Assembly (NCBI RefSeq): GCF_008087665.1
Contig: NZ_CP042912.1
Coordinates: 3,968,001 to 4,032,000 of the forward strand
Origin: Mariniblastus fucicola
Lineage (GTDB): Bacteria > Planctomycetota > Planctomycetia > Pirellulales > Pirellulaceae
Reading direction: 5' to 3'
DNA length: 64,000 nucleotides
The translations under genes were made by a program, and so were the position numbers. Below, piece by piece: positions 26,150 to 35,959 of this stretch. Under the pieces are notes generated by a model. That model was not told where the DNA came from. It saw nothing but the letters and a program-made list of their open reading frames with translations, and did not search any database. Position 1 is the stretch's first letter; each line of letters opens with the position of its first letter.

Positions 26150-27493
26150 ATGTACAAGAAAATCCTTATCGCCAACCGTGGTGAAATCGCGCTCCGTGTC
26201 ATTCGCGCCTGCAAAGAGATGGGCATCGAAACGGTCGCCGTTTTCAGCGAAGGAGATCGCGGATCGCAGTACCTGGAACTGGCTGATCAGGCTTTCTGCA
26301 TCGGCGGCGTCAAATCGAACGAAAGCTATTTGAAATTCGATCGGATCATCAGCGCCGCAGAAGTTGGCGAAGCCGAAGCCATCCATCCGGGCTATGGCTT
26401 CCTGGCCGAGAATGCCGAATTCAATCAGGTCTGCCGCGACAGCGATTTCGACTTCATCGGGCCGACGCCAGAAGCGATGGAAATGCTGGGCGACAAAAAC
26501 CGGGCTCGTGATCTGGCTCGCAAAGCAGACGTGCCAGTTGTTCCCGGAAGCGCCGGGCTTGTTACCGACACAGACCAGGCGGTAAAGGACGCCAAAGACA
26601 TCGGCTACCCAATTCTGATCAAAGCGACTGCCGGCGGTGGCGGCAAAGGTATGCGGATCGCGGAAACGGAAGCAGATCTCAAGCACGCTATCGAACAGGC
26701 AGCTCAGGAAGCAGAAGCTGCGTTCGGAAACGCTGGCGTTTACCTGGAAAAGTTCATCGACAAACCGCGACATATCGAAGTCCAGGTTCTGGCCGATCAC
26801 CACGGAAACGTGGTTCATCTCTGGGAACGCGATTGTTCGACGCAACGTCGTCACCAGAAACTGATCGAAGAAAGTCCATCCAGCACGCTGCCTGAAGATG
26901 CTCGCGCAGCGATTTGCGAAGCCGCGGTGCGGATGGTCAAAACGGCGAATTACCACAACGCTGGAACCGTCGAGTTCATCGTCGACAAGGACAACAATTT
27001 CTACTTCATCGAAGTCAACGCTCGGATTCAGGTTGAGCATCCGGTTTCCGAAATGGTGACAGGCATCGACCTGATTCAACAGCAAATCCGAGTTGCCGCC
27101 GGCGAGAAACTTGCTTTTACGCAAGACGACATTCCATGCAACGGAGCAGCGATCGAGTGTCGCATCAATGCGGAAAACCCGGACAAAAACTTCATGCCGT
27201 CTCCGGGCGAGTTGAAGCAAATCTACATCCCGGGTGGGCTGGGCGTTCGCTGGGATTCGCACGTCCATCAAGGATACCGGGTTCCGCCACATTACGATTC
27301 GATGATTGGTAAACTGATCGTTCATCAACCAACGCGTGAGAAAGCCATCGCCTGTATGGTTCGGGCCTTGGACGAACTTCGAATTCAGGGCATCCACACA
27401 ACAGCGGGCTTCCTGAAAGACGTGTTGCTGACTGATGCGTTTGCAGATGGAACGATTGACACCAAATGGGTCGAACGCGAAATGCTGTCTTAG
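26150..27493 (+). CDS. accC: Biotin carboxylase subunit of acetyl-CoA carboxylase
   Basis: 447-residue ATP-grasp enzyme carboxylating the biotin of AccB with bicarbonate. N-terminus [20 protein letters not shown], then [15 protein letters not shown], the glycine-rich ATP loop [34 protein letters not shown], the [16 protein letters not shown] block, [20 protein letters not shown] (metal and bicarbonate residues) and [13 protein letters not shown]. Complete and of standard length. Forms an accBC unit with the upstream gene; the carboxyltransferase genes are elsewhere. Confidence 0.97.
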   Translation: MYKKILIANRGEIALRVIRACKEMGIETVAVFSEGDRGSQYLELADQAFCIGGVKSNESYLKFDRIISAAEVGEAEAIHPGYGFLAENAEFNQVCRDSDFDFIGPTPEAMEMLGDKNRARDLARKADVPVVPGSAGLVTDTDQAVKDAKDIGYPILIKATAGGGGKGMRIAETEADLKHAIEQAAQEAEAAFGNAGVYLEKFIDKPRHIEVQVLADHHGNVVHLWERDCSTQRRHQKLIEESPSSTLPEDARAAICEAAVRMVKTANYHNAGTVEFIVDKDNNFYFIEVNARIQVEHPVSEMVTGIDLIQQQIRVAAGEKLAFTQDDIPCNGAAIECRINAENPDKNFMPSPGELKQIYIPGGLGVRWDSHVHQGYRVPPHYDSMIGKLIVHQPTREKAIACMVRALDELRIQGIHTTAGFLKDVLLTDAFADGTIDTKWVEREMLS

Positions 27494-27559
27494 CGTTTCG
27501 GCGCGTCGCGCACCCAAACTTTCTTGACGACGACTGTTTGACTTAACCAGAGATTCCAA

Positions 27560-28081
27560 ATGAAAATGTTCTCGATTGCTTCTGTTGTTTGCTGTGTCGT
27601 TGTTGGAGTCTCGTTTGCGTATGCGACGACTCAGGATCCGCAGGAGAAATCCGATTCGAAACCAGTGGTTCAGGAGTCGAAAGAGGACAGCGATGAGTCC
27701 GCCGACGCAGTGACGTTTGAGCCGGTGGACAACATGCATCATTTCATGGAATACATTTGCCAGCCTTGCTATCGATCCCTTAAGGAGTCTTTTGCTGGCG
27801 AACCACCGGAAAACCGAAGAGCCTGGAAATCGATCAAATCGAACGCGCTCATTCTGACTGAAACGACTGCTCTGTTGGCAGATCGGGTTCCGAAAAACAG
27901 CTCGGATGAGCAAGCCGCTCTTTGGCGTGAGATTTCGCACGACGTTTACACTTCAGGCAAAGCCCTCTACAAGTCAGCAGGCGACTTTGAAGCCGCAACC
28001 AGGAACTACGGCGCGATGATTGAAAGCTGCAACAAGTGCCATCAGGAATTTGCCAAAGGCAAGTACCAACTTAAAAAGTAG
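27560..28081 (+). CDS. Cytochrome c'-like periplasmic haem protein
   Basis: 173 residues with an N-terminal signal (IASVVCCVVVGVSFAYA) and an acidic linker, then a helical domain. A haem-binding CxxCH, ESCNKCHQEFAKGKYQLKK, lies at the very C-terminus, the arrangement typical of four-helix cytochrome c'/c556 proteins. An additional CQPCY pair near residue 72 lacks the histidine. The gene sits 64 bases before the DUF1592-type cytochrome gene, so it may serve the same electron-transfer module. Family assignment rests on haem position and helical character. Confidence 0.75.
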   Translation: MKMFSIASVVCCVVVGVSFAYATTQDPQEKSDSKPVVQESKEDSDESADAVTFEPVDNMHHFMEYICQPCYRSLKESFAGEPPENRRAWKSIKSNALILTETTALLADRVPKNSSDEQAALWREISHDVYTSGKALYKSAGDFEAATRNYGAMIESCNKCHQEFAKGKYQLKK

Positions 28082-28144
28082 GCGTTTTGCTGCGGTGCAT
28101 GCTACAATTTGAACACACGTTCGAATTACTTTAGCGTCGCCACC

Positions 28145-30583
28145 ATGACATATTCCTCGATAAAAGGCGCCTGGCTGGCCGTTGCGGTGGCAATCGCTTG
28201 GCTACCTGCCGGCTTCGTTTCGGCGCAGGTCAAAACGTTGATCGCGGATTCCTGCATTCATTGTCACGATGAATCGACCGATACCTCGCTGGATTTTGAC
28301 GCACTCGACTTCGACTTGAAGGATGAGAAGACGTTCGCCATGTGGGAGCGAGTGTACGATCGCGTTGCCGCTGGTGAGATGCCTCCCGAAGACGAAGATC
28401 GCCCTGACCAAACCACCCAGAAAAAAGCCCTCGCCCAGATTCACGACTCGCTCAGCAAACGCAGTCTGGCGATTCAAAAGGAGAACGGGCGGTCAACGAT
28501 CAGGCGTCTGACTCGGACTGAATACGAGTACTCGCTGCACGATCTACTTGGAATCAAAACCGAGTTGGCGAGATTGCTTCCCGCCGAAAACGAGTCGGGA
28601 TTCGACACCGTCGCGAAGAATCAGGGAATCTCGCAACTTCACGCGAAATCCTGGCTAATCGCGGCCGACGCAGCGATCGATTCGGCAATCAATTTGGGCG
28701 TTGAACCAGACAGCAAACCGCAGCGTTTTGAAATGCTGGAACTCGAATCGGTCAAAAACCATTTTGCGCCCGAAGGCGGTAAGAACAAGCACATCATCCT
28801 GGGAAAAGAAGACGACGGGATCGTGATCTTTGAATCCGGATCGACCTATTTGTACAGCTTGAAAAAGTCAGGGATGGATCATTCCGGCACGTTTCGAATT
28901 CGCGCCGAAGCCGAAACATTTCGCAGTGACACTCCGATCGTTGTGGCATTTTTTGCGGGCAGCTACAGCCGTGGCCAGTCCCGGATTCTCGACTATTGGG
29001 ATGCTGTTCCCGGCGAAACTCTGGAGATTGACTTCGAACCCACGCTGCGACGGGGCGAGTACATTTTTCCGCAAGCGTTTGAGCTGATGAAGTCGAAAGA
29101 CAATGCGAACATTTGGAATGTTGGCCCGGAGAAATACGAAGGTGCCGGCCTGAAATTGAAATGGGTTTCGATCGAAGGTCCGCTCCACAATTCCTGGCCA
29201 CCGGTTAGTGCAACGAATTTATTGCCCGGAGTGAAATTCAATAAACGCGAGCATCTTGCATGGCGGAACAATCGGCACATTCAATTTGACATTGAAACGC
29301 CGGAAGGAAATCCGTTGGCGACGATCCGAAAAGGCATCAGTAAACTCGCGGCCAGAGCATTTCGACGCCCGCTGCGAAAAGGGGAAGCGGACGAGTACCT
29401 CGTGATCGCGAAAAACGCACTCGATGAAGGTGCAGCGTTTGACAAGGCGTCGCGGCTGGCAATGCGAAGCGTCCTTTGCTCGCCACATTTCCTGTTTCAC
29501 TCGGGCGAACCTGGTGAACTGGATGACTTTTCCCTGGCCAGCCGACTATCGTACTTTTTTTGGAAAAGCATCCCCGATTCGACGCTGCTCAAACTCGCAA
29601 ACGCGGGAGAGCTATCCGATGACGAAGTGTTGAGGCAACAAGTCGATCGAATGCTCGACGATCAGAAAGCAAATCGGTTCTTCGGTGATTTCCTTGGCCA
29701 GTGGTTGGAACTTCGACGCATCGACGCCACCTCGCCTGATTCGCGACTGTACCCTGAGTACGATCCGGTGTTGCGGTCGGCGATGACGGAGGAAAGCGAA
29801 GCGTTCTTTGGCGAGCTGGTGAAAGAAGATCTTGGCGTCGCAAATCTGGTCGATTCCGACTTTGCGATGCTTAACCGTCGGCTTGCTGACCACTACGGCA
29901 TCAGCGGCGTCGAAGGTCAACACATTCGCCGCGTTGACACGAAAGGCACCGTTCGCGGCGGATTTCTGACTCAAGCCGCAATTCTGAAAACAACGGCGAA
30001 CGGAACGACAACTTCTCCAGTTCGACGCGGCAATTGGGTGCTGACCAGCATTCTCGGGACGCCTTCGCCTCCTCCTCCACCGAACGTCGGAGCGATTGAG
30101 CCGGACACGCGTGGCACGACAACGATTCGTGAGGAACTCACGGCTCATCGCAACTCCATGGTGTGTAACAGCTGCCACAAGAACATTGATCCACCCGGGT
30201 TCGCGTTGGAAAGCTTTGACGTAATCGGCGGATTTCGCGAGAAGTATCGTTCTGTTGAACACGGTGATGCACCGAAGACGAAACTGTTTGGACGTCACAT
30301 TTGGGAATACAAACTTAATCTGCCAGTCAATCCATCTGGCGAAACTCCTGACGGGGTTTCGTTTTCGGACATCGAGTCGTACAAGCGAATTCTGGCCAAA
30401 CGCAAACGTAATCTGGCAGAGAACCTCGTCCGGCAGTTGGTGGTTTACTCGACGGGCGCCGAAATCCAGTTCGCCGACCGAGCGAAGATCGATAACATTC
30501 TGAAGCAATGCGAAGACGATGATTATGGTGTGAGATCTCTGATTCACGCCGTTGTGCAATCCAAACTGTTCAGGCACAAATAG
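28145..30583 (+). CDS. Planctomycete-type cytochrome with DUF1587/1592/1588/1585-like domains
   Basis: 812 residues from ATG 28145 (a TTG at 28109 would extend it by 12). Signal peptide VAVAIAWLPAGFVSAQ, then a haem-type motif DSCIHCHDES. Next come family segments: STIRRLTRTEYEYSLHDLLG (DUF1587-like), RAFRRPLRKGEADEYLVI (DUF1595-like), VLCSPHFLFHSGEP with SRLSYFFWKSIPDSTLL (DUF1592-like), FLTQAAILKTTANGTTTSPV and VCNSCHKNIDPPGFALESFD (DUF1588-like, second CxxCH), ending ENLVRQLVVYSTGAEI and SLIHAVVQSKLF (DUF1585-like). The set is a hallmark of Planctomycetes and related phyla, predicted periplasmic, function unproven. It is followed after 8 bases by the DUF1552 gene, its usual partner. Confidence 0.92.
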   Translation: MTYSSIKGAWLAVAVAIAWLPAGFVSAQVKTLIADSCIHCHDESTDTSLDFDALDFDLKDEKTFAMWERVYDRVAAGEMPPEDEDRPDQTTQKKALAQIHDSLSKRSLAIQKENGRSTIRRLTRTEYEYSLHDLLGIKTELARLLPAENESGFDTVAKNQGISQLHAKSWLIAADAAIDSAINLGVEPDSKPQRFEMLELESVKNHFAPEGGKNKHIILGKEDDGIVIFESGSTYLYSLKKSGMDHSGTFRIRAEAETFRSDTPIVVAFFAGSYSRGQSRILDYWDAVPGETLEIDFEPTLRRGEYIFPQAFELMKSKDNANIWNVGPEKYEGAGLKLKWVSIEGPLHNSWPPVSATNLLPGVKFNKREHLAWRNNRHIQFDIETPEGNPLATIRKGISKLAARAFRRPLRKGEADEYLVIAKNALDEGAAFDKASRLAMRSVLCSPHFLFHSGEPGELDDFSLASRLSYFFWKSIPDSTLLKLANAGELSDDEVLRQQVDRMLDDQKANRFFGDFLGQWLELRRIDATSPDSRLYPEYDPVLRSAMTEESEAFFGELVKEDLGVANLVDSDFAMLNRRLADHYGISGVEGQHIRRVDTKGTVRGGFLTQAAILKTTANGTTTSPVRRGNWVLTSILGTPSPPPPPNVGAIEPDTRGTTTIREELTAHRNSMVCNSCHKNIDPPGFALESFDVIGGFREKYRSVEHGDAPKTKLFGRHIWEYKLNLPVNPSGETPDGVSFSDIESYKRILAKRKRNLAENLVRQLVVYSTGAEIQFADRAKIDNILKQCEDDDYGVRSLIHAVVQSKLFRHK

Positions 30584-30591
30584 GACGCAGC

Positions 30592-31857
30592 ATGAAACTT
30601 CCACTCAATCGAAGATCATTCCTCCAGGCTGCCGGCGTCGCGATCGCGATTCCAGCCATGGAAGCTCTCGCGCCCACTCGCGCACTTGCTGCGATCGCCG
30701 CCGCGCCGCCCAAGCGTCTGATCACGATCTGCACGACACTGGGTTTACACGCTCCATCGCTGTTCCCAGAAACTGCTGGCACAGATTACGAGATGACACC
30801 TTATCTGAAACATCTGGCTGAGCATCGGGACAAGTTCACTTTGTTCGCCGGATTGTCTCACCCAAACCAGGCGGGCAAGGATGGTCACTCCTCACAGATG
30901 ACCTGGCTAACCGCGGCCGAGAATCCGGGACTTTCGGGATTCCAAAATTCGATCTCCATCGACCAGTTGGCCGCGGAAAAACTGGGCTACGTCACGCGGT
31001 TTCCGTCGATCACGCTTAGCTCCGACGGCGGCAGCAGCCAGTCCTACAACCGCAGCGGCGTCATGGTTCCGGCCGAGCATCGTCCGTCAAAGGTTTTCGC
31101 GGACATGTTCCTGCAAGGAAAAGAATACGAGATCAAAAAACAGAAACAGTTGCTGGGAGAAGGCCGCAGCATCCTTGATCTGGTTGGAGGACAGGCAAAT
31201 CGCCTCAAGCGTAACGTGTCGGCGAACGATCGCGAGCGACTGGAGGAGTACTTCAATTCGATCCGCGAAGCCGAACGAAACCTGGGCGAAGCTGATGCGT
31301 GGGTGGATCGCCCCAAACCAAAGGTTGACGCCGAATTGCCGCCGGACATCGCCAAGGACAATGATCTGATCGGCAGAACAAACCTGCTGATGAAGCTATT
31401 GCCGCTAATCGTGCAATCGGATTCATCACGAGTGATCACGGTCACGCTGCATGGACGAAATGATGTTCCCGTGGTCGACGGCGTGAAGGACGACCACCAC
31501 AACCTGTCGCATCATGGACAGGACGAAACAAAGATCGCTCAGCTGATGCGCATTGAGACCGAGCTGATGAAATCGTTCGCTGGCTTGCTGGGCGGACTGT
31601 CGGAAAAGAAAGAAGCCGGCAGTTCTCTGTTGGACAACACGATGATTGTGTTCGGCAGCAATCTTGGAAACGCGAACGCGCACGACTGGAGAAACTTGCC
31701 CATCATCGCGGCAGGCGGAAAGTTCAAGCATGGCCGGTTTGTGAAGCACGACGCGGAAAAGAACGTACCGCTGAGCAATCTTTACCTGACGATGTTGCAG
31801 AATCTGGGAATCGAATCCGACAAATTCGGCACCAGCAGTTCGACGCTGACGTGGTAG
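30592..31857 (+). CDS. DUF1552 protein with twin-arginine signal
   Basis: 421 residues. N-terminus LNRRSFLQAAGVAIAIPAME is a classic twin-arginine signal, so the protein is predicted to be exported folded by the Tat system whose subunits lie at 1.3-1.9 kb. The mature part has the DUF1552 landmarks LHAPSLFPETAGTDYEMT, FAGLSHPNQAGKDGHSSQM and LSHHGQDETKIAQLMRIETE plus IVFGSNLGNANAHDWRNLPI, similar in layout to sulfatase/phosphatase-like DUF1501 proteins. It is the standard partner of the preceding multi-domain cytochrome (8-base gap), implying one functional unit. Function unknown. Confidence 0.92.
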   Translation: MKLPLNRRSFLQAAGVAIAIPAMEALAPTRALAAIAAAPPKRLITICTTLGLHAPSLFPETAGTDYEMTPYLKHLAEHRDKFTLFAGLSHPNQAGKDGHSSQMTWLTAAENPGLSGFQNSISIDQLAAEKLGYVTRFPSITLSSDGGSSQSYNRSGVMVPAEHRPSKVFADMFLQGKEYEIKKQKQLLGEGRSILDLVGGQANRLKRNVSANDRERLEEYFNSIREAERNLGEADAWVDRPKPKVDAELPPDIAKDNDLIGRTNLLMKLLPLIVQSDSSRVITVTLHGRNDVPVVDGVKDDHHNLSHHGQDETKIAQLMRIETELMKSFAGLLGGLSEKKEAGSSLLDNTMIVFGSNLGNANAHDWRNLPIIAAGGKFKHGRFVKHDAEKNVPLSNLYLTMLQNLGIESDKFGTSSSTLTW

Positions 31858-31864
31858 TGGCCGT

Positions 31865-34800
31865 CTATTGTTCCGTGATGCTTACTTCCCGGATAAAGTC
31901 GACGCTTGAAAACAGATCATTGTCCAAAACGTTGACGTCTCTGCTGAACTGAACGTCAATCGCAAACCACTGGCCGGATGACGACGAAACCGGATAGCCT
32001 AACGGGCTGAAGATTTCGTTATTCTCAATCGTCAAGCCAGATACGTTTCGAGCCGCGATCGCTGTTTTTCCCCAGCCTCGAAACACGTTGTCTACGATTT
32101 CGATTCTCGAGAGCCCATATTCGTCGCGTTCCACGAACTCATGGCCGAGTCGATCCATGTTGAAAGCCACGACTCCGGCGAGATAGTCGTTTCCAAAGTA
32201 TCGGCTGCTGAAACCGTTTCGCAGGAACCGATTGTTCTGCACCAGAACATTGCTGGAATACAAACCGACCGGCCAATTGGACTCGTTGTGACCAGCGATC
32301 GCCGAATCGGTCAGTCCGTGATAGGTGCTGTCTACCAGTTGAACGTCATCGGCCATCACGAATTGCCCGTAGCGACGAGCGTTCGACAAAGTCGCACCCT
32401 GCACCAAGAATCCTTGAGAAGTCGATGCGTTGTAAACGGCCGTATCGTTTTTGAAACCATCGCTGTCGATCGTACTGGGTCCCGTCGCGAAACGAATTTC
32501 GGTAATCGGCCTGTCGAAAGTCAGTGATTGGGTCGAGAGAACTCCGAACTGAGGATGGCCAAACTCAATCTGCTCGACCGCCACGACTCGAGACTGATAA
32601 AGTGTTTTTCCTTCGGTCGGATCGACGAATGTTGCCAGATCCCCGACTCTCCAAAGCTGTTCACTGACTCCGGCCAGCACATCGACATTCACTGCGGCAA
32701 CCGTGATCGTGTTTGTCACAGGCTTTCCAACGATCACCGAAGGCACCGTGTAAAAGTTCATCACATCATCGCCAACCGCATCGAAACTCGAATCTTCGAC
32801 CCAAAACCCGGTCCGCAGCGATTGCCCATGAACCGCGTCTGCGTTGATCGAACGCCAGCGACCGTCAAGAACTTCCGCGTTCGAGCGAATTACGTTGACA
32901 TATGCAGCTTCCTTCGCCGTCAGAAAAGCCGATGGAGAAGAATAAATGGTGACGTCGATCACACTCACGTGCTCTGCACCAGCGAACACACCAATCGCAC
33001 CGACATTGGTCCGTCGCTGAAGCACGTAGCGATCGCCCGATTCAATATTCGTAAAATCGTCTACTGAAATTCGATAGCGGCGATTGCCTAACGATTCGAT
33101 GGCTGTGGTTCGATAGTGCCAGCGACTGTTGTATTTCAGCCGCGAACCGGTATCGCCTTCCAGCAAGAATCCCCAAGCCTGGACGCCGTCTACATTTCCC
33201 GACACAAATGTATCGTCCGGTTCAATCGTGGCACCCGAATCTACTTCGAACACAAAACTTTTGGAGCTTTCATCCACCGAGACGATGTTGCCCTGGGAAA
33301 ACGTGTTTGCCCGATACAGATCATCGACTGGATTGAGGGCGTCGCGGTAGAGTTCCGCGTAGTCAATCGTGAAATCTCTCAGGATAACGTTGGACGAATC
33401 GAGGACGCGAAACAGCCCCCGGTCGAAGTTCTCAACAACAAAGGTTGCCCCCTGTCCATCGATTTCAAATCGGTCCTGATTGATCAGCGTAAAAAAGTAG
33501 CGTGGGTTTCCGATCGAAGACTGGTCCGTCGAATAGAAATTGTAGATGCCATCCTCAAACACGATTCGTGTCGGCAACTCTGAGCGACGTGCTTCCAGAA
33601 TCGCATCCGTCAGGCCCTGGACGTCGCTATTTCGATCGTTCGGAATCGCCCCAAAATCACGGACGTAAAGCACTTGCTCGGCCTCGATCGCACGCAGCGG
33701 TTCGGCTCTGGGAAGCTCCCGAACCAGTGAGAAATCGGCTTCAAAGCGATCTCCTGCGTGGTTGTTGTTGGCGCCGAAGGCAACGTAGACAGTGTCGCCT
33801 TTCTGCAAATTGCCAAAATCGACATCGAAGGAACGTTGTTGGTTGGCCAGCACAATGTCGCTTGCTCTGACGTCATCAGTTCCATTAACGAACACTCGAA
33901 TTTCAATTCCGTCATGCGATGCAGAAGAGGTTTCGAGAAAACTGTCCGTCAAACTGTAGTGACCTGAACGCTCGATCGTATGAGCCGCAATGACGTAGCG
34001 ATCATTGAACCGGGAGGAATCGGTATACCCGAATCCGACATGACCGCCGGTTGACGTCAGCTTCAGATGATACTGTGGCGAGTTGCTGAACTCGGTAGAA
34101 CCTGTCGGAGTCAGTAATCCTTCGTCGACGCGGTTTAGCGGAAGATAAGAACTCACATCGTCGATCGATCCCGTGGTCAGATCGCCAGAACTTCCTTCGG
34201 CGTTCCACCCTTGAGGAGCATTCCACAGCATTCGCCAATCCGTTTGGCTAATCCGATCATGGTCGTCCAGTGACCGATCCGAGTCGGTGGTTGTTCGAAA
34301 ATTTGCCAACGATTGAACGCGATCGTGGTGGATTCGAATCGAATAGTCGACTTCAAACCGGTCGAAAGCGTGGTTTCCGTTGGACCCGAAAGCGACTCGA
34401 ATCGAATCGCCCGCGTTGAGATGGCCAATCGTCAGATCAAAAAATCCGGTGTCATCGACATCGACGACGCTCTGCTGAAGGGCCGCATTCTCATTGACGA
34501 AAACTCTGACCTCGACGCCATCGGAGGCATCGTATCCGAACGACGCTACGCCAAGAAACGAATCAGAGATCGAGTAGACTCCGCTTTCTGAAGCGGTCCA
34601 ACTGGCGATCGCGTACCGATTGGAGACTTTCCCCGGATGGCCTCCAGTTCCATTGAGCATCAACGCGCCGGTATCGTCGGTGGGATTTGACGGCCGAAGC
34701 ACGCCGCTGCTTCCCTCCAACGAAGCGATCTGAATCTGATCGTCGAGGCGGTCGGAAACGTTGAATCCGTAGCTCCATCCAGTTTCCGCGTTCGAAAAAT

Positions 34801-34918
34801 CATCTCGGTAGTCCGCGACAACAATGCCGTCGGCAGAGAGCATGGCTCGGTTTTCGAGCGTTTGGTACTGCAGCGAAACGCGAGAAAGAGATGGGGAACG
34901 TTGTTTGGTGCGCGACAT
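31865..34918 (-). CDS. Large surface protein: LEPR-like N-terminus, two sandwich modules, beta-helix
   Basis: 1017 residues from ATG 34918 (ATG 34972 also possible). The start carries LQYQTLENRAMLSADG, a variant of the LEPRxLLSA box found at the N-terminus of planctomycete surface proteins. Two related beta-sandwich modules follow: the first ends GDSIRVAFGSNGNHAFDRFE, the second GDTVYVAFGANNNHAGDRFE, showing an internal duplication. From about residue 430 a right-handed beta-helix begins (VLYVRDFGAIPNDRNSDVQG), with pectate-lyase-like turns such as GLFRVLDSSNVILRDFTIDY and AIAARNVSGLTIENNEIF. It probably binds or cleaves polysaccharide outside the cell. No catalytic triad identified. Confidence 0.82.
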   Translation of the reverse strand: MSRTKQRSPSLSRVSLQYQTLENRAMLSADGIVVADYRDDFSNAETGWSYGFNVSDRLDDQIQIASLEGSSGVLRPSNPTDDTGALMLNGTGGHPGKVSNRYAIASWTASESGVYSISDSFLGVASFGYDASDGVEVRVFVNENAALQQSVVDVDDTGFFDLTIGHLNAGDSIRVAFGSNGNHAFDRFEVDYSIRIHHDRVQSLANFRTTTDSDRSLDDHDRISQTDWRMLWNAPQGWNAEGSSGDLTTGSIDDVSSYLPLNRVDEGLLTPTGSTEFSNSPQYHLKLTSTGGHVGFGYTDSSRFNDRYVIAAHTIERSGHYSLTDSFLETSSASHDGIEIRVFVNGTDDVRASDIVLANQQRSFDVDFGNLQKGDTVYVAFGANNNHAGDRFEADFSLVRELPRAEPLRAIEAEQVLYVRDFGAIPNDRNSDVQGLTDAILEARRSELPTRIVFEDGIYNFYSTDQSSIGNPRYFFTLINQDRFEIDGQGATFVVENFDRGLFRVLDSSNVILRDFTIDYAELYRDALNPVDDLYRANTFSQGNIVSVDESSKSFVFEVDSGATIEPDDTFVSGNVDGVQAWGFLLEGDTGSRLKYNSRWHYRTTAIESLGNRRYRISVDDFTNIESGDRYVLQRRTNVGAIGVFAGAEHVSVIDVTIYSSPSAFLTAKEAAYVNVIRSNAEVLDGRWRSINADAVHGQSLRTGFWVEDSSFDAVGDDVMNFYTVPSVIVGKPVTNTITVAAVNVDVLAGVSEQLWRVGDLATFVDPTEGKTLYQSRVVAVEQIEFGHPQFGVLSTQSLTFDRPITEIRFATGPSTIDSDGFKNDTAVYNASTSQGFLVQGATLSNARRYGQFVMADDVQLVDSTYHGLTDSAIAGHNESNWPVGLYSSNVLVQNNRFLRNGFSSRYFGNDYLAGVVAFNMDRLGHEFVERDEYGLSRIEIVDNVFRGWGKTAIAARNVSGLTIENNEIFSPLGYPVSSSSGQWFAIDVQFSRDVNVLDNDLFSSVDFIREVSITEQ

Positions 34919-34993
34919 GGTAGAAAAACTTGGGGCGTTTTGATCGTCAGATCCAATCTTAACCCAATTCATTTATTGTCGCGTTTCGTTTTC

Positions 34994-35089
34994 CTAGCAG
35001 ATCGGATTTCGTGGCGTTCCAGGATGCAAGGCGATAAAAACCATCCAAAACCCTGCCATAAAACCCGCTGTGATGATGAACTGAACCAT
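34994..35089 (-). CDS. 31-residue single-helix membrane peptide
   Basis: Small frame with a strong ribosome site: AAGGAAAAAAAC directly precedes the ATG at 35089. The product MVQFIITAGFMAGFWMVFIA followed by LHPGTPRNPIC is one hydrophobic helix with a short polar tail ending in cysteine and TAG. It lies just upstream of the beta-helix gene on the same strand (75 bases from its stop to ATG 34918). No family recognised; I accept it because of the ribosome site and clean helix. Confidence 0.5.
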   Translation of the reverse strand: MVQFIITAGFMAGFWMVFIALHPGTPRNPIC

Positions 35090-35247
35090 GTTTTTTTCCT
35101 TACAGATATTTTGCTCTGTAATTGAAATCGCAGTTCGATGGACAAAGCTGGTCCATGGTCGTCGAAAAATCCGACAGCCCGCAAAGTTTAACATTTCCGA
35201 TACGCGGGCTGAATGATAATGCGCAGTTCAGCAGCTTCGGCCGAAGT

Positions 35248-35934
35248 CTAGCGATAGAGAGCCGAACCGACGCGAACGATTGTCGCGCCTTCTTCGATCG
35301 CGATTTCAAAATCGCCGCTCATCCCCATCGAAAGCTCCCGCAAGGCAACGTTGTCCGTTTGCACATCGGAATGCGCGTCGCGAATTTCGCGAAGCAAAGC
35401 AAACTCTCCCCGCGCATCGTTCTCATCGCCAGCAAGTCCCGCCATGCACATCAGCCCCTCCAGTCTGATCGAGGGCAGGGCAACGATCCGCTCAATGGCA
35501 GACGCAACTTCGTCCGCTGAAAATCCGTGCTTCGATTCTTCGCCTGAAACATTGACTTCCAACAGGCATCGAACCGTTTTGTCCTGGGCGGCGGCCTCTT
35601 TGGCGACCGCGTCAATCAGGGAGTCGCGATCAAGGGCGTGAATCAGCGTCGCGTGAGCCAACGTTCGCTTGACCTTGTTGCGTTGCAAGTTCCCGATCAT
35701 GTGCCACTCAATGTCCAAATCGGAAAGCTGACGGGCTTTCTCCTCAAGCACCTGAGGCCGATTCTCACCAAGAACCGTCGCTCCTGCGTTGAACAGTTCG
35801 CGAGTCGTTGCGGCATCGACATACTTCGTGACGGCAACCAGCGTGACGTCACCAGCGTTTCGCCCACTTCGCTGTGCCGCATCCGCGATCCGTTGACGGA
35901 CTTCGGCAAGTCTGGTTTTGAAATTGTCTTCCAT
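35248..35934 (-). CDS. YggS-family pyridoxal phosphate homeostasis protein
   Basis: 228 residues. PLP-binding TIM-barrel protein of the YggS/PLPBP family that buffers free PLP and affects amino-acid balance; no enzymatic activity known. Motifs: VTLVAVTKYVDAATTRELF (PLP lysine in VTK), LGENRPQVLEEKA, IEWHMIGNLQRNKVK, LLEVNVSGEESKHGFSADEV, GLMCMAGL and LSMGMSGDFEIAIEEGATIV, ending RVGSALYR. ATG 35934 fits the family N-terminus; the frame extends further upstream into the neighbour. 25 bases downstream of the preceding gene's stop. Confidence 0.94.
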   Translation of the reverse strand: MEDNFKTRLAEVRQRIADAAQRSGRNAGDVTLVAVTKYVDAATTRELFNAGATVLGENRPQVLEEKARQLSDLDIEWHMIGNLQRNKVKRTLAHATLIHALDRDSLIDAVAKEAAAQDKTVRCLLEVNVSGEESKHGFSADEVASAIERIVALPSIRLEGLMCMAGLAGDENDARGEFALLREIRDAHSDVQTDNVALRELSMGMSGDFEIAIEEGATIVRVGSALYR

Positions 35935-35959
35935 GTGATGCTTCCTGACCGTCCCTGAG

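Noticed and set aside
31858-31864. Shared terminator between the convergent DUF1552 and beta-helix genes
   Set aside because: Only 7 bases separate the stop codons and no hairpin with a T-run was seen.
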